A DNA stretch of 64,000 nucleotides, taken from assembly GCA_036897095.1 (NCBI GenBank), contig JAYMSP010000157.1, positions 1 to 64,000 of the forward strand, written 5' to 3'. This stretch comes from Plantago elongata (taxonomy: Eukaryota; Streptophyta; Magnoliopsida; Lamiales; Plantaginaceae). Below are positions 21,796-31,992 of this stretch, in pieces. The position numbers were made by a program, and so were the translations under genes. Each line of letters begins with the position of its first letter. Position 1 is the stretch's first letter. Below the pieces are notes generated by a model that saw nothing but the letters and a program-made list of their open reading frames with translations, was not told where the DNA came from and made no database searches.

Positions 21796-23628
21796 TTACT
21801 TATTGACGCCCCAATCACCAATTTCATTAGGGGTCCATGGTGGAGACATGAACGTTCCATCCGAGCCAATATCACCACCACTTGACTGATCGGAATCATG
21901 TAGCTCTGTGAATACATTAGTATTATCACTCATCAGATTGTTTATCAGCATTAGATTCTCGTACTCGTCATCTCTCTGCCCTGCCATCTCAACACGGTGC
22001 ACATTTGCTCCGCCTAGCATTTTTGGTGGACTTGGGGAAGAATTCGAGCCCGAGCCAGGTGGTGTTAGTGAATCCATCTTAAGTTCTTCCATACAATTGG
22101 TTTTCGTCATGTCATTGTTATTCGTATGTTGACCACCACCCAAAGTGAGCTTGTTACGAGTATTCCCAGCAAGTGAGCCCCTGTGCACTAGACGTGGGTG
22201 ACTGTGCTCACCATGGTAATAGACCACAAAGATCTCCGAGTTAGTGATGCTGCGCTCAACCTGTTTCCTCGCACCACACCCTTTCGCGATGCTGCACCGG
22301 TAGTAGTTCCTACTTGAAACAAATAGTGTGCCCTTTATAATTGAGAAATATGACATCAATACTACATCACATTATGTTCATGTCCGGTATAAAGATCCAA
22401 TGAATTTTTTTCTATGTTTAGTTGTTTACAAATTTTAAATATATAAATGAAGTTTATACTATGCATTATCACCTTAACTCCATCTCAAAGAAGAACTAAG
22501 TACAGTACAGGACTACAAGTTGCTTGAAATGTATACGGAAATCGCTGTTTTCCCTTAGTTAAGAAAAGATTCAAGTGAAACAAAGAACTTGTTTGCAATT
22601 ATTATGAGTATTTATTACACGGTCATCCACACCAGCAGATAAGAACATCTTTGAATGTACATGTATCAGTGTGGATATCTTTAAGTACAAGTACAACACA
22701 AAGACTTTCTACATGTATGATGTATTAGTGAAGAATCAGATAGTATTGACCAATAATAACATGTAAATCATGTTCTTAAGAAATGTAAATGCTCAGGAGA
22801 ATAACATATCAATCAAATAGAAATGTATTTGAGTGAAGACATTAGAAAACCTAGGATGTGGTGATCCTTTGATCGGTTTCTGGCCATACTTCCGCCAAGT
22901 GCCTAAATCAGCAACGAACTCCTCATGTGTCATCTCACGAAACATTTTCTTGATGTGATTCTTCCTGTGAATGTGATTGCATAATCAGAAATTATGTGGT
23001 CATTACATGAATTAATAAAGGAATTGATATATACACATACTTGAAAAATGTAATCAAATCGTCGGGGAAAAAATAAGAAATTAACAAAATAATATGAAAT
23101 ATTGATTATTGATATGTTGTTAACAAAACTTGCTATGTCTATCATTTCCTAAGAGAAAAACCTCTTCTTCTGGCGAAGTGGTTGGACGCGAGAGCTTGAA
23201 GTTACATATGGTTGTATAGAAGGACCACCTTGCACCTGTATATTTTTGTCCAACACTGCACCACCCTGCACTTGATCCACAACCATCATTTGTGGCAATG
23301 GTTGATGAGGAACAATTGGCTCAAACTGAGGTGGGTTGAAAGTCTGACTCACCACCGGAATGGTGATCGGGACATTGTTCATCAATGGTGGTTGTGGTGG
23401 TGGTGGTGGTGGAATAGTGTTGCCGTAAAACTGCTGGTATGTTCCATACAAACCGGAACATAAATTATCATGATCATGGAATAGGGCATTGACATCAAAT
23501 GAGTCTTCATTGACTGGGATTCCGAATGGATAGTCAGTTGCATAAGTGACAGGGGCGACGTTGATGATTGGTGGCGGTGGAGAGCTTGCCGCTTTGACAA
23601 AGGCACGAAGATCCCAATCATCATTCAT
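21796..23628 (-). CDS. WRKY transcription factor, group IIe (WRKY27/22 type)
   Basis: Three exons (23628-23162, 22964-22851, 22309-21796) give 364 residues. The N terminus MNDDWDLRAFVKA resembles WRKY22/27. A proline/glutamine-rich segment lies at about 75-150. A basic stretch ending QKKRKNHIKK precedes the WRKY domain with WRKYGQK at 179-185, continuing PIKGSPHPRNYYRC. The zinc ligands are C-X5-C (CSIAKGC) and, 23 residues later, HSH. The second intron splits the Arg codon of the PR motif, the classical R-type WRKY intron. 'HRGSLAGNTRNK' after the domain matches WRKY27-like proteins. The C-terminal tail is acidic and Ser-rich. WRKY proteins bind W-boxes (TTGACC/T) in the nucleus; WRKY22/27/29 act in pattern-triggered immunity. 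Two departures from most IIe members: His instead of Tyr in GSPYPR, and LGTWRKYGQK instead of LWAWRKYGQK. Confidence 0.93.
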
Positions 23629-24944
23629 GGTATGACAGAAGTATAATACTCAGTTTTCCCCCTGTTTTGGAATGATTAAAAAACAGAGGATGGTCAAGGG
23701 AAAAGCTGACTTTATTATACAATGTTGTGTCATGTGTGGGTATATAAAGGATTAGAGAAGTGGATGTAGGGAGTGGGCTGGATTTGATTCCTTTGCCTCT
23801 CATGATTTAGTAGAAACATGTGTTAACTATTCATGGAATGAAAAATTAAATGATTTTACCTTCATATTTTAATTTGGAATATTGTATTATATCTATTTTA
23901 CGTGAAAAAGAATTTAGCTATTTGCCTTAATAAAGGCTTAGATTTCATGTTATTAATGAGTACACATGTTATTCACTGCATATGGTGGTGAAATTTGAGT
24001 ACGATTGTTGAAACTGTACATGTTCAGAGGTTGATTGACAGATGAAACCTTCTCATGCGACTATATGAACATTATGTTGTTTATGCTAAATGCATATTTT
24101 GTTAAGGTACAAATGGATTGTTAGCGTATAGGGAACTGCTACTAGCATATGTAGCAGTTTATTTGAATTTGAAATTGAGCATTGTTCGTGAATCATGAAT
24201 CAGACAAAGAACACAGTTACCATGTACAAAGTTATGTTATGGCCAAAAGAGAATTTATAGCGACACATAAGATTGCGTAAAATATAAAAGATAAAGTCAG
24301 CAATCGCTTTAACTTTAATTGGTAGTGATTATTGTTAGGGATAAGGAGATTGGAATGCTATGACGTCAATTTATGTATCCCACTTTTTTCCCAACTCCCC
24401 ACATTCCAGTTAATGATCCGGATGTCCTAGTAAAAGCAGTTGACTTTCTCCATGATCCACTCTCATTTTCATTCAAGTATCCAAGTAACCCAACGTAATA
24501 AAGTTATCTGTAAAGAGTAAAGGACTGTGAGAACTAGTTACTTAAGGACGGTAAAATAAACCTTTACAAGTAATTATGTAAAGACTGTCAAAACGGGAGT
24601 CCTTTTTAGTATTTACTATTTACAATTTAGTCTACTTTAGTATCTCAAAAATCTTCTTGGCAATATAAGAGAAACTAAAACGTAGAGAATGACAAGCGCG
24701 ATTTAAAGCTAAAAATCCTAAAAATCGTGTTATCCAAATAAAATTAGAAAAGGCGCAAAGAAACAGAATATACAAAAACAACGGATAAAACTCAGCCACA
24801 CCATCCAATCGCAGTGAACAGAATAAGCAAGTAAGAAGATGCTTTGATTCTCTTCTCTTCTTCTTCTTCTTCTTCTTCATATAAGCTTAATCGGAGCTTC
24901 ATTCTTATTCCTCCAATTCAAATTGATCGAACAGTGAATCGAAA
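23629..24944. other. Divergent intergenic region, WRKY and At3g49140-like promoters
   Basis: The WRKY gene (-) and the At3g49140-like gene (+) diverge across 1.3 kb. On the minus strand a TTTATATA motif lies at about 23741-23748, roughly 115 bp above the WRKY ATG, and a W-box core TTGACC (GGTCAA on plus, 23692-23697) sits between them, compatible with WRKY autoregulation. A TGACGTCA palindrome (bZIP-type) is at 24361-24368. A CT/TTC microsatellite precedes the plus-strand gene. No gene is evident within the interval. Confidence 0.5.
24848..24877. repeat. (TTC)n microsatellite in the 5' leader of the At3g49140-like gene
   Basis: About nine TTC repeats, slightly interrupted at the left, lie roughly 70-95 bp upstream of the ATG at 24945. 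Pyrimidine-rich TTC leaders are common in plant 5' UTRs. Confidence 0.75.
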
Positions 24945-27900
24945 ATGCTGATGACGGAGCTCCACTCAGCTGCTCCGGCCGCCGCTCGATTCTGCGGCGG
25001 AGACTCCGCTCGCCTCCTCTCTAGCTCCGCCGCCTTCTCATTTCCTCGGTACTACTTCGATTACTCTTATCCGTTGACTATTGTTTCGAATAAATTTATT
25101 ACTACTTTTTGGTTATTTAGTGATTTAGTGATTTAGTAATACAGTTTAGTTAGTTGATTTATTTCGAGCTGTTAGAATTGGAAGCGCTCTAGTGAATGAC
25201 TGTTGCTATTTTTAATTTTGATTGATTGAGCTAGTTTTTTTTGTAGGATTAAGTACAGGAAATGTGGAAGCAGGGTGAAGAGTGTGAAGGGGATTAGGGC
25301 AAGTGCGAAGGATCAGTCCGGTCCGTTGAAGCCGAATGCAAAGCCGCAGAGGTATCATCCGTTTGAGGAGATTGCTGACTCGGAGCTCTTGCTCGATGAG
25401 GAAGCTACGCTTACGCCTGCGGAGACTACTCGGACGATAATTGAGGTATGATTGTTGTTGTGAAGGTGGATTGTTTGAGGATGTTTAGCTTAGAGATGTT
25501 TAACTGGTTGATTTCTGTGAGAGATTTTTGTAAACTGATTGTAGCTTAGTTGAAGCTTAATGAATGGAAAAGGTGTTTGCAGAATCAGCTTCTAATTATT
25601 TCCAGCTCAAATAATCTAGTTTTTGAAGCATGACTTGTGTGTATAGTTGATTATCAGAAAATTAATTCGAATGTCTACGTTTCACTCAATTATATAAATT
25701 CCACTTCCTTCGCCCTGTCCAAAGATTCTAAACACTTTTTGGGTTCAAAAAATAAGACAAGATTACTTTTTAATAAAATAATAATACAATAATACTTTTG
25801 TTTATAACTGAGTGGTATGAGATGTAATTTTGAGCTATTGTATGAATATTCTAATGTTAAAGTTGGGTTAAAAGTGGATACAAATGGAAAAAGGAAGCTT
25901 TCAAGGGGACAACAAAAATGGCAAAGTGGAAAGCTTAGGACGGGACGGAGGAAGAAGTACTTCATTTGGTCACTCTGCAATAATTTTATATATTTGCCAA
26001 GACACACTTAAAGCTGTTGAAGTGATTGGTGGTTCTTCTTCGTGAATTTTGATTTTGTGTAGATTCTTTGTTTTAGGTGAATAGCAAGGCGACACTGATG
26101 TTTTCTGGTATGGTAAGCAAAGACATTCACGAGAACATTTTCTGGCCGGACTTACCATATCTTACCGACGAGCATGGGAGTAAGTCTTATTCTATGTTAT
26201 GCTACTATGTTGTTTACTTTATGAACAGTACTTCTCTGTCAAGTTTTGCTCGGATGTGTATTATTAAGTTTGGTTTTCTTTTACTTGGGGTCAGATATAT
26301 ACTTCCAAGTGAAGAATGATGAAGACATTCTACATACTCTAACCACTGAAGAAACTATTGTGGTAATCTTAACCTGTCATGCTCTTTGTTTGGGGGGGGG
26401 GGGGGGGGGGATGCTGTAAACCACTGTGAATGTCATTAAATGATTTTCTTACTAAAATCGTTGTATATTTTTCGATTCAATGGTATACAGCAAGTCATTA
26501 TTGGACTGGATACTGCTGAACTGATCAGTGAAATGGAGGCACTAGGTAATTCGGAGTATGATCTTGACGTGGATGAGTTGGACGATGATGATAGTGATTT
26601 TGATGATGATCATGAGGATGAAGATGATGACGGAGAAGATGAAGATGATGATGAAAATGTTGGTTTTCTTCATATAATTCTTACACCTCTTTTCAGTAAA
26701 CCTTTATAGCACATCGAACTGTAAATTTCTTATCATGTTTGTTTGCAGGAGTGGGTTTCTATTGTTGATGAGGAGGATCAGGATGAGGATTCTGATGGGT
26801 CAGCAGGAGACTGGGCCAAACTGGAGACCATGCGATCTTCTCATCCAATGTATTTTGCCAAAAAGCTAGCAGAGGTGTCAAACTTATTGCCACGTTAATG
26901 CAAAATGAATCAGTAAATTACTGATTATGTTTATGTCTCGAGTTTTACTGAACCTGTTCTGGATCTTACCATTTACGACCCAAATATCTTATGGATCCTT
27001 TTCTGCTTCCTTCTATCCTATAGGTCGTGTCAGATGATCCTGTAGATTGCATGGAACAACCTGCATCTGGGCTTGCTTTACATGGGCTTCTAAAACCTGC
27101 ATTTATCGAAGAACACTCCGTAATTCAGAAACATGTATCTGGCCCTGACTCTATGGATGCTGACAAAAATACTGTTACTGAAGAACAAATGCAAGAAGAT
27201 GTAAAAATTAATGGGCATGGACATGAAACTGAACAAGAACAAGATGACCGGTTGGCAAAAGAATCGGGGAAGGATGATACGGTGGGAAACGGATTTGCAT
27301 ATTATAAGCTTGAGACGATCAAGATAAACCTATTTTCAGCACAGGGAAGACAGGTATATCGCTTATTCTCTCCCCTTCTATTTTCTTTTCTTTTCCCTCT
27401 TCTTCTTATGAAGAAGGTTAAATATTATTGAGCTCAAAATGATTTAGAAGAATATGAGGAAATCCTCCATTGACTTCTAGGCTTCCAATTCACTGTATCT
27501 CACCCTCTGCACAGTTCATCTATAAGTTCGGCACCTGCACCGTTCTGCCACAAACATTCTTTTCCATCTATCAGCACCACACCTGTTTACATACCTTTGA
27601 CATCAATGCAGACACAACTTCAGTTCTTATGTCACATTCACCTGCTGAATCTCTTCCCAGGTCTAAATCGCAATTATTAACACCTGCTCCTGATAATTGC
27701 AAAACTTGTCCAGCTCCTGTTAGTTTGAGGATAGTCTGAGTGATTTTTAAGTGCCGGGTAAATCCACAACACATTGAATTACAGAAACATGGTTATTGTA
27801 AAGGAAATTCTGATTTCTAACATGCTAAATGTCATAGATCGAGTTATAATAGCGACTCTGAAAAGATAGACCACCTCCTTTTTACTGACTTTTCAAAAGC

Positions 27901-29108
27901 TCCAATCTAGTCAGAGATTCTTAGAATTACCCTAGGCAAGAGGCTCTATTGAAATCGGCTAAGCACCTCCCTTGAGTAATTACAAGTCAAATACAAATAA
28001 TACTCTCTTGTTCCTGGCCACACAGTTTTCACACATATCAAAATCAATTAGATTTACAGTTCTCACGACGTGTATCATGTGAATTTGTGAATCCTATTGT
28101 GCTGAATTGTCTTTCATGATGAATGAATCTTGTTGTACTATTAGTCTCTTTGAGTTGGTTCAACATATTCACTGTGGGGTAAGTGTGCTTTTCTGATTTT
28201 GGTTAGTGCTGCCGCAGACTGATGTTGACATAGAAGATTTCAGGAGGGCCCGACCAGATGCAATAGCTCATTCAGCTGCAAAAATTATAGCCCATCTTAA
28301 AGCTGGTGGGGAAAAGACCACACAAGCACTCAAATCATTATGCTGGAGATGCAAGGGGATTCAAGTTGAGGTAACACATCTCATTAATTGCATTTGGGGC
28401 TCAACTGTACTTGAGAATGCGCATGTCATAAAGTACATAAAATGCATTGTAAGGTATTTCACTTGATATAGGTGATAGCATGAAGAGAGTCAAATAATTA
28501 AGTTTATTAACCAATGTCTTTAATCCTCAACATGACCTTGAAAGTTGAAACACAGTTAACATTTCCTGCCCCAAGAAGGCTCTCAGTTATTCAGCTGCTG
28601 ACCTCTTGATTGATTTATCTCAATTTGGCTGAACTATCGATATGTGAGCATGGAAATCTCATGTCCAATAACATGTTGTTGTGAGTAGAGAAGAAACACC
28701 ACTCAACTTTGATTGGAGTGCTTTGATTCTGCCTGCATTCAGTACTAGTGCTAACTGTTCGAAGTGAAATGTTGATAGGAATGTGCTTTGATTGGAGTAG
28801 ACAGTCTTGGTTTTGACCTAAGGATTTGCTCAGGGACACAAGTCCAGACATTACGTTTCTCATTTAAGAAACGGGTATGTATTTGCTTCTTTCGATGATT
28901 GTGAACATGCTACCTCACTGTGTGTTTATGCTTGTGAAAAATGCTATAGTACGTCCTCTCTATGTTCCTCTTGCGTAAATCTTCCTCTACCGGTACATTT
29001 TTGCAGGCCTCATCAGAGTACAGTGCAGAAAGACAACTAAATGACCTGCTATTTCCTAGAGCCAAGAAGTATCAACAGAAGAAAGAAGCTCAACAGACCG
29101 AGTCTTAG
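24945..29108 (+). CDS. At3g49140-like plastid protein (split-barrel/FMN-binding-like family)
   Basis: Ten exons (24945-25048, 25247-25445, 26077-26179, 26295-26362, 26491-26658, 26749-26874, 27024-27353, 28218-28370, 28779-28874, 29007-29108) give 482 residues. The N terminus is Ala/Ser/Arg-rich, like a plastid transit peptide. Conserved family blocks follow: YHPFEEIADSE, TRTIIEVNSKATLMFSGM, HENIFWPDLPYLTDEHG, NIYFQVKNDEDILHTL, then a very acidic Asp/Glu run (about 175-228), GDWAKLETMRSSHPM, RRARPDAIAHSAAKII, KSLCWRCKGIQVEE and RQLNDLLFPRAKKYQQ. The family has been mislabelled as PPR in databases; its fold resembles pyridoxamine-phosphate-oxidase-like split barrels related to plastid heme-binding proteins. 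No biochemical activity can be read from the sequence. Confidence 0.9.
25704..25954. mobile_element. Stowaway-like MITE in intron 2 of the At3g49140-like gene
   Basis: The left end CTTCCTTCGCCCTGTCCAAAG (25704 onward) pairs imperfectly with the right end, which reads CTTCCTCCGTCCCGTCCTAAG on the minus strand (25954 backward). The element is about 250 bp, AT-rich inside, non-coding, and lies wholly in the 25446-26076 intron. TA dinucleotides lie a few bases outside both ends, so exact boundaries are uncertain. Confidence 0.65.
26392..26410. repeat. Homopolymer run of 19 G
   Basis: A pure 19-G tract lies in intron 4 of the At3g49140-like gene, between the exon ending at 26362 and the one starting at 26491. 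G-runs of this length are rare in plant DNA, and assembly or sequencing length error is possible. Confidence 0.9.
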
Positions 29109-29540
29109 GTTCAACCAGTTCTCATTCATTTATGCATCTTAATTGTTGTGAATGCAGTCGAAAATTGTAAATAGGAAATAGGGAAGTATTCTATTTTCCT
29201 GCTAATTTATTTTTCAGTGGGGAAATCTTTTGTTTTCCTGCTAACATTAGGTTCATAATAATGAAATTTCGGTTTCCACCTGCTTCTTGTTTCCCTAGAA
29301 TTTCAGAAATATACTGATTATGTTAGCTGCTGAGAAATTGAAACAGACATATTCTGCAACAGAATAGATGTGTTCAAATGTACTAAAAAACATCAGGGGT
29401 TATTACATTTACATAATCAAGTCATTTATTCTTACTTGTATAAAAACCGAATGTACATTCAAATTCCTGCATCATTATTATTGAAATGGCCATCTCATAG
29501 CAGCCTGCAGATACTGCAGTCTGCAGGTGGTTAACAATTC
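29109..29540. other. Convergent 3' ends of the At3g49140-like gene and SARD4
   Basis: This 432-bp AT-rich spacer separates two convergent stop codons. It has AATAAT/AATGAAAT-like signals (for example near 29254-29264) and no gene. Confidence 0.6.
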
Positions 29541-30551
29541 TTACTGCTGATTCTTCATGTAACTCTCATAAACCAGCTGAGCACTCAACAGATCAACCAC
29601 TGCAGAACCAACCGACTTAAACAAGGTAACCTCCTTCTCATCCCTTCGCCCACCTTTCTCTCCCTTGATCAACTCCACCAAATCTCCCACAACCTCTTCT
29701 TTCCCCATCACCCCCCTCTCAAACGCTCCCACCAATTCCCCTGCCTCCACAATCGCCGCCTCATTGTCAACAAATACCCTCCCCCTCCGCACTGCCTCAT
29801 CATCACACTCTCTCATAGTATGCGTAAACGACCCCACCAAATCCAAATGCATCCCCTCTTTCAACTCAGCCCCCTTAACCAACGGAGTTTCCGAATTCGT
29901 CGCACAGCTGACAACGTCCCCCAACCCCACCACCTCCAAAAACTCACCACTCTCAAAACTCACCCCATCAAACCCACGCTCCTCCCTTAGTTCATCAACG
30001 AGCTTTCTCGCCTTACCAACACTCCTATTCCACACCACAACCCTCTTCAAACTAGGCCTAACACACAAATGCGCCCTGATCAAATGCGGAGCCAGAGAAC
30101 CAGCTCCAACCATCACAAGCGTCTCGGCGTCCTCTCGGGACAAGTACGACGACGCGAGAGCCGAGACGCAGGCAGTCCTGTAGAGAGTGAGATCAGTGGC
30201 GTCAATGGAAGCCAATGGCTGGCCGGTGAGCGAGTTAAACAGGATGTAAATTGCCTGCACACCAGGTAAGCCGAGTGATGAATTGTTGGGATGGTGGGTG
30301 ACTAGCTTGGTACCCAGGTAAGGGAAGGTGGGTGAGGTGGACCAGGAGGGCATGAGGAGGAGAGATGAGGAAGGGGCTGTTTGGTGGGAGTGGCGGAGAG
30401 GGGAGTGGACGGTGGTGGAGAGTGTTGGGAGGGTGGATTTGAGGTGGTCGATGAGGCGTTTGTGGGTCAGGAGAGAGTGGAGCTTAGTGGTGGAAATGAA
30501 GATGGGTGGTGGTGGTGGTGCGGTGGTGGGAGTTAATTTCGCCGCCATCAC
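29541..30551 (-). CDS. SARD4: SARD4-type reductase, ornithine cyclodeaminase/mu-crystallin family
   Basis: This intronless gene encodes 336 residues. The family layout is clear: an N-terminal dimerisation/substrate half with YLGTKLVTHHPNN (about 78-90) and GVQAIYILFNSLTGQPLASID (about 97-117), TLYRTACVSALAS (122-134), then a Rossmann NAD(P)H-binding half with GAGSLAPH (149-156), VVVWNRSVGKAR, DVVSCATNSETPLV and HLDLVGSF, and the final FKSVGSAVVDLLSAQLVYE. SARD4 (At5g52810) reduces delta1-piperideine-2-carboxylate to pipecolic acid, precursor of N-hydroxypipecolic acid in systemic acquired resistance, in plastids. Whether the Pro/Thr-rich N terminus (1-20) is a targeting peptide is unclear. 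Two adjacent ATGs are possible starts (30551 and 30548). Position between WRKY27- and DUF21-type genes matches Arabidopsis. Confidence 0.9.
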   Translation of the reverse strand: MMAAKLTPTTAPPPPPIFISTTKLHSLLTHKRLIDHLKSTLPTLSTTVHSPLRHSHQTAPSSSLLLMPSWSTSPTFPYLGTKLVTHHPNNSSLGLPGVQAIYILFNSLTGQPLASIDATDLTLYRTACVSALASSYLSREDAETLVMVGAGSLAPHLIRAHLCVRPSLKRVVVWNRSVGKARKLVDELREERGFDGVSFESGEFLEVVGLGDVVSCATNSETPLVKGAELKEGMHLDLVGSFTHTMRECDDEAVRRGRVFVDNEAAIVEAGELVGAFERGVMGKEEVVGDLVELIKGEKGGRRDEKEVTLFKSVGSAVVDLLSAQLVYESYMKNQQ

Positions 30552-31992
30552 GGTGGTTGTTTTGGAGAAAAGTTGCTAGCAAGTTTTCTGATTGGAAATT
30601 TGGAATATAAATACTCTTTACTCTTCTAAAAGTGCCTTTGACTAGTTGACTTTGAAAGGTTGTAGGAAAGTTAAGTTAAACTTGCTGGAAGCTACATTGT
30701 TGATAATTCTGCTCGTTTGATAGCAACATAAGAAAATCAATTTAAAACTAGTACTTTTAACTAAATTAACCGATGCATTTCTTTTCGAATATGAAGGGAA
30801 AGGACTAGCTCGTATGACCTGCAAACTTCTAATTACTTAAGTGCATACCAACTCGAGATCGGGTTGCTAGAAGTAGCTCGACAACCAAAGGGATTGTAGT
30901 GCCGGGATGGTAGTAACTGGTTAGAATGTCTAGACCTCTTCTGCTAGTATATCAGAGAGACTCCCTAACAGGTTAGAATGTCTAGACCTGTCAAGAAACA
31001 AGCTCTCAGGTGAGATTCCAGTTGAACTTGTACAACTACACTATTTAAATGTTTTGGACTTGTCGAGCCACAGTTTCTCGGTAGAAATCTCAAGAAGTAC
31101 TCAGTTACAGAGCTTATTTTTCAGAAAACTTCTTAGGATCATGTGAGCTTAAATTTTAGTTAGTTCTAAACAGTAATCCATGGCTATGATTAAGAAACTA
31201 TTGCTGAGATTTATGTACACAGCCTCTTACAAATCAATGAACTTAAATACATAAGACTAAGGGCTGATAATTAAAAGAGTAGATGGAATGAAGTGTTCTT
31301 GATGTGAAGGTTTTTTATGTGCTCTTTGTCCTATCTCCTTGTTGATTAACATTGTGTCCAATAATATCCTGTTTGGCCAGGATTTAATTCATACATTTTT
31401 ATAGATGTCCCAGTGGATATTTTGACTTTTACCTTTGACAGTCGTGAAGATCTTTGCTGAAGGGTTGCCGGCTCCTTTGTCTTGAGTAAGGGAGTAGCAA
31501 ATTATGCGTCATGTACAGTCTGATTCCCGAGTTTTTCTATTTCATTAATAAGTGATAACAATCATGGTTAGTTTACTGAGAAAAGCTTCCAGAATAAAAG
31601 CAAATCATTTCGTAGCTGTAGCTTCTCTAGGTTCGATTTGCACCTCTTGTCTGTATGTAGATGGAATGGAACTCCTGGCTCCTGCAATTACAATGTTAGT
31701 AAACTTTATAATGATGCATATCTTTTTCCTAACTAGAAACATAAACCACACTCATGACTTGTAACCAATAGACAATGCTTACTATACTTGGATTCGATCA
31801 CATATTTTTGGTCTCACGATAATACTATATATTTCTTTGATTTTCTTCTGAGTGTGATATGTTGCTTCTGAGGTGTACATGGTTCTCTAGTATCATTGTA
31901 GTGCCGATATATCCTTGTTAGCTTCTCTCATTCAGGTTTTGAGATTGGAGAATTTACATTCTGGTAAATAGTACTATCAATTGGACAGCCTA
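30552..31992. other. Divergent intergenic region, SARD4 and CNNM promoters with a gene remnant
   Basis: The region contains an LRR receptor-like protein remnant (about 30918-31146) and otherwise AT-rich DNA. TATTTATATTCC on the minus strand at about 30602-30613 may be the SARD4 TATA box. The sequence before 31993 contains CAG/TAG acceptor-like sites, so the CNNM gene may have a 5' UTR intron; this cannot be settled from sequence. Confidence 0.45.
30918..31146 (+). pseudogene. Leucine-rich-repeat receptor-like protein remnant
   Basis: From 30973 the plus strand reads LECLDLSRNKLSGEIP, followed by VELVQLHYLNVLDLSSHSFSVEI and SRSTQLQSL, ending at a TGA at 31144-31146. This is the last-LRR signature of receptor-like proteins (EIX/Ve/Cf type), in which 'STQLQSF' precedes the C-terminal cap. 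Only about 57 codons are recognisable; no signal peptide, other repeats or transmembrane segment are nearby. A related partial copy of the TTAGAATGTCTAGACCT motif lies just upstream (30920-30936) in a context with stops. It is a decayed host gene fragment, probably from tandem or dispersed RLP duplication. Confidence 0.78.

Noticed and set aside
23692-23697. W-box as evidence of WRKY autoregulation
   Set aside because: A single TTGACC core occurs often by chance and lies below the presumed TATA box; noted in the promoter entry only.
27470-27739. Frame of 89 codons inside intron 7 of the At3g49140-like gene
   Set aside because: No family resemblance, and an opposite-strand frame overlaps it; it lies within a well-supported intron.
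29665-30183. Plus-strand frame of 172 codons opposite SARD4
   Set aside because: Antisense to a well-conserved coding exon, with Ser/Thr/Pro-biased composition typical of shadow frames.
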